DNA from: Microglena sp. YARC
Taxonomy: Eukaryota > Chlorophyta > Chlorophyceae > Chlamydomonadales > Chlamydomonadaceae
Direction of reading: 5' to 3'
NCBI GenBank assembly: GCA_022414725.1
Contig: CM039462.1
Span: 174,813,492-174,877,491, forward strand
DNA: 64,000 nucleotides
The translations under genes and the position numbers were made by a program. The notes under the pieces are model-generated. The model was not told the origin of the DNA, did not search any database, and saw nothing but the letters and a program-made list of their open reading frames with translations. Of the stretch, positions 63,152-64,000 are shown piece by piece. Position 1 is the stretch's first letter, and the number at the start of each line of letters is the position of its first letter.

Positions 63152-64000
63152 GCTGTTACACTGCTAGGACATGAGCCCCTTGTAATCTTTCTTTCTTTCA
63201 ACTTGTTTTAGTTTGGTAACATGTTATATCAGCCTTCAGGCTGCTCACCATTTGCGGGCAGATTAAGCATGAGTAAGAATTAATGTAAACACTATTGTAC
63301 TATACTACTATTACACCAAACTCTAGCATGAGTACAGTTTATCAAATTGTCCTTCTTGATAACTAAATCGAGCATGATTTAGTTGTCCATGGCTATACAC
63401 GGTATGATGAGAATGTTAATAAAACCTGACTCATTCAGGGAATGAACACATCTTGTTACATTAACTGAATCCGGTAAATCCGGTAAATCATACATGTGGC
63501 CAGAAATGTTCCGTTAAATATATACCCGAGTGACCAAAGGGAAATTAATGGTTATATCTCCGTGCCCTCGACGTTCACGAATTGTTGGGGTTCAGCTCAC
63601 CAATGTTTGTTCTTGTTTAATTGCCTTTCCTGTTTTCAAGGTTGGGCATGTCTGTTTAGCCTATTTGGCTACCCCTAGACCCTAAAAATACACATACCCT
63701 TGTCACGAGTTGTAAGGGTTGTTCAGAACGCCGCGTCAGCGCGTCTTGTGTCGTAGATGCAACGTGATGAGATTCCGTTGCGTCACAAACGTAGATGTGT
63801 GAGGATCCGTTGCATCTCAGAGGGTCTGGGTGCGTTTCAGATGCAGATTTGAAACCGGTTGCATCCCAAAAAGCAGATTTAAAACGGATGCGTCTAAAGA
63901 AGCAAATCCCCCCCCCTCCTCCCCCGAACAACCCTGGTCGATCAGTCATTAGCTCATCACAGTATCACACCACAATGCCATGAAGGATTAACTTATACAT
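63152..64000. other. Right flank, no gene seen
   Basis: Contains a copy of the block at 54,410-54,470 (63,232-63,280) and the second half of the dispersed repeat of 14,275-14,440 (about 63,575-63,700). From 63,690 to 63,900 cgttgcatc/gtgatgagattccgttgcgtc units recur. No coding exon is seen. Confidence 0.45.

Noticed and set aside
1..64000. tRNA or rRNA genes
   Set aside because: I looked for cloverleaf and B-box patterns and rRNA core sequences by eye and saw none convincing. The ggttcagctc block in the dispersed repeat is too weak a B box to call.

Overview
The window looks like nuclear DNA of a photosynthetic protist, most likely a green alga. The grounds are a spliced STN7/STN8 (Stt7)-type thylakoid protein kinase gene, an interstitial TTTAGGG repeat of the plant/green-algal type, and a RandI/Dualen-type LINE. 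A prasinophyte such as Cymbomonas would fit the huge repeat-filled introns, but that is only an inference. Host coding density is very low: two host genes can be supported in 64 kb, both on the minus strand and both spliced.

Region 1 (about 0.5-19.6 kb) is essentially one gene. It is the kinase, with 8 exons running from 19,554 down to 2,312. All splice sites are GT/AG, all phases agree, and the model predicts 463 aa. Its seven introns (0.76-2.97 kb) are filled with tandem arrays, microsatellites and MITEs. Many arrays are copies of the adjoining exon edge together with its splice site: exon 3 end, exon 4 end (a 30-bp unit about 25 times), exon 5 start and end, exon 6 start, exon 7 end, and the last exon beyond the stop codon. 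This is the most unusual structure in the window.

Region 2 (21.7-46.0 kb) is a nested transposon. A RandI/Dualen-type LINE (Josephin-like protease, APE endonuclease, RT, RNase H, PD-(D/E)XK-like endonuclease) lies between 10-bp target duplications. Its reading frame is interrupted by a 16,004-bp Polinton-like virus at 26,940-42,943, with long terminal inverted repeats and an exact 6-bp duplication (GACGAC). The viral element encodes a double jelly-roll capsid protein, a packaging ATPase, other virion-like proteins, an S74-tipped fibre, a broken polymerase/SF1 helicase/HNH replication protein, and a retroviral-type integrase.

Region 3 (46.8-52.7 kb) is a secreted collagen-like gene of two exons and 1,548 aa. 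Exon 1 encodes a signal peptide and exon 2 a very long Gly-X-Y tract with a Cys-rich tail. The intron holds an old LINE fragment.

Region 4 (52.7-64 kb) has no host gene I can support. It contains a 5'-truncated LINE tail (55.7 kb) and a Copia-type LTR retrotransposon (56,400-63,146, 5-bp duplication GCGGT). The element's right LTR is split by a LINE insertion carrying a 650-aa RT frame.

Many viral and LINE frames are broken by single-base shifts, although the viral TIRs and the Copia LTRs are nearly identical. Assembly indels are therefore a real alternative to decay and should be kept in mind for every 'broken gene' call.
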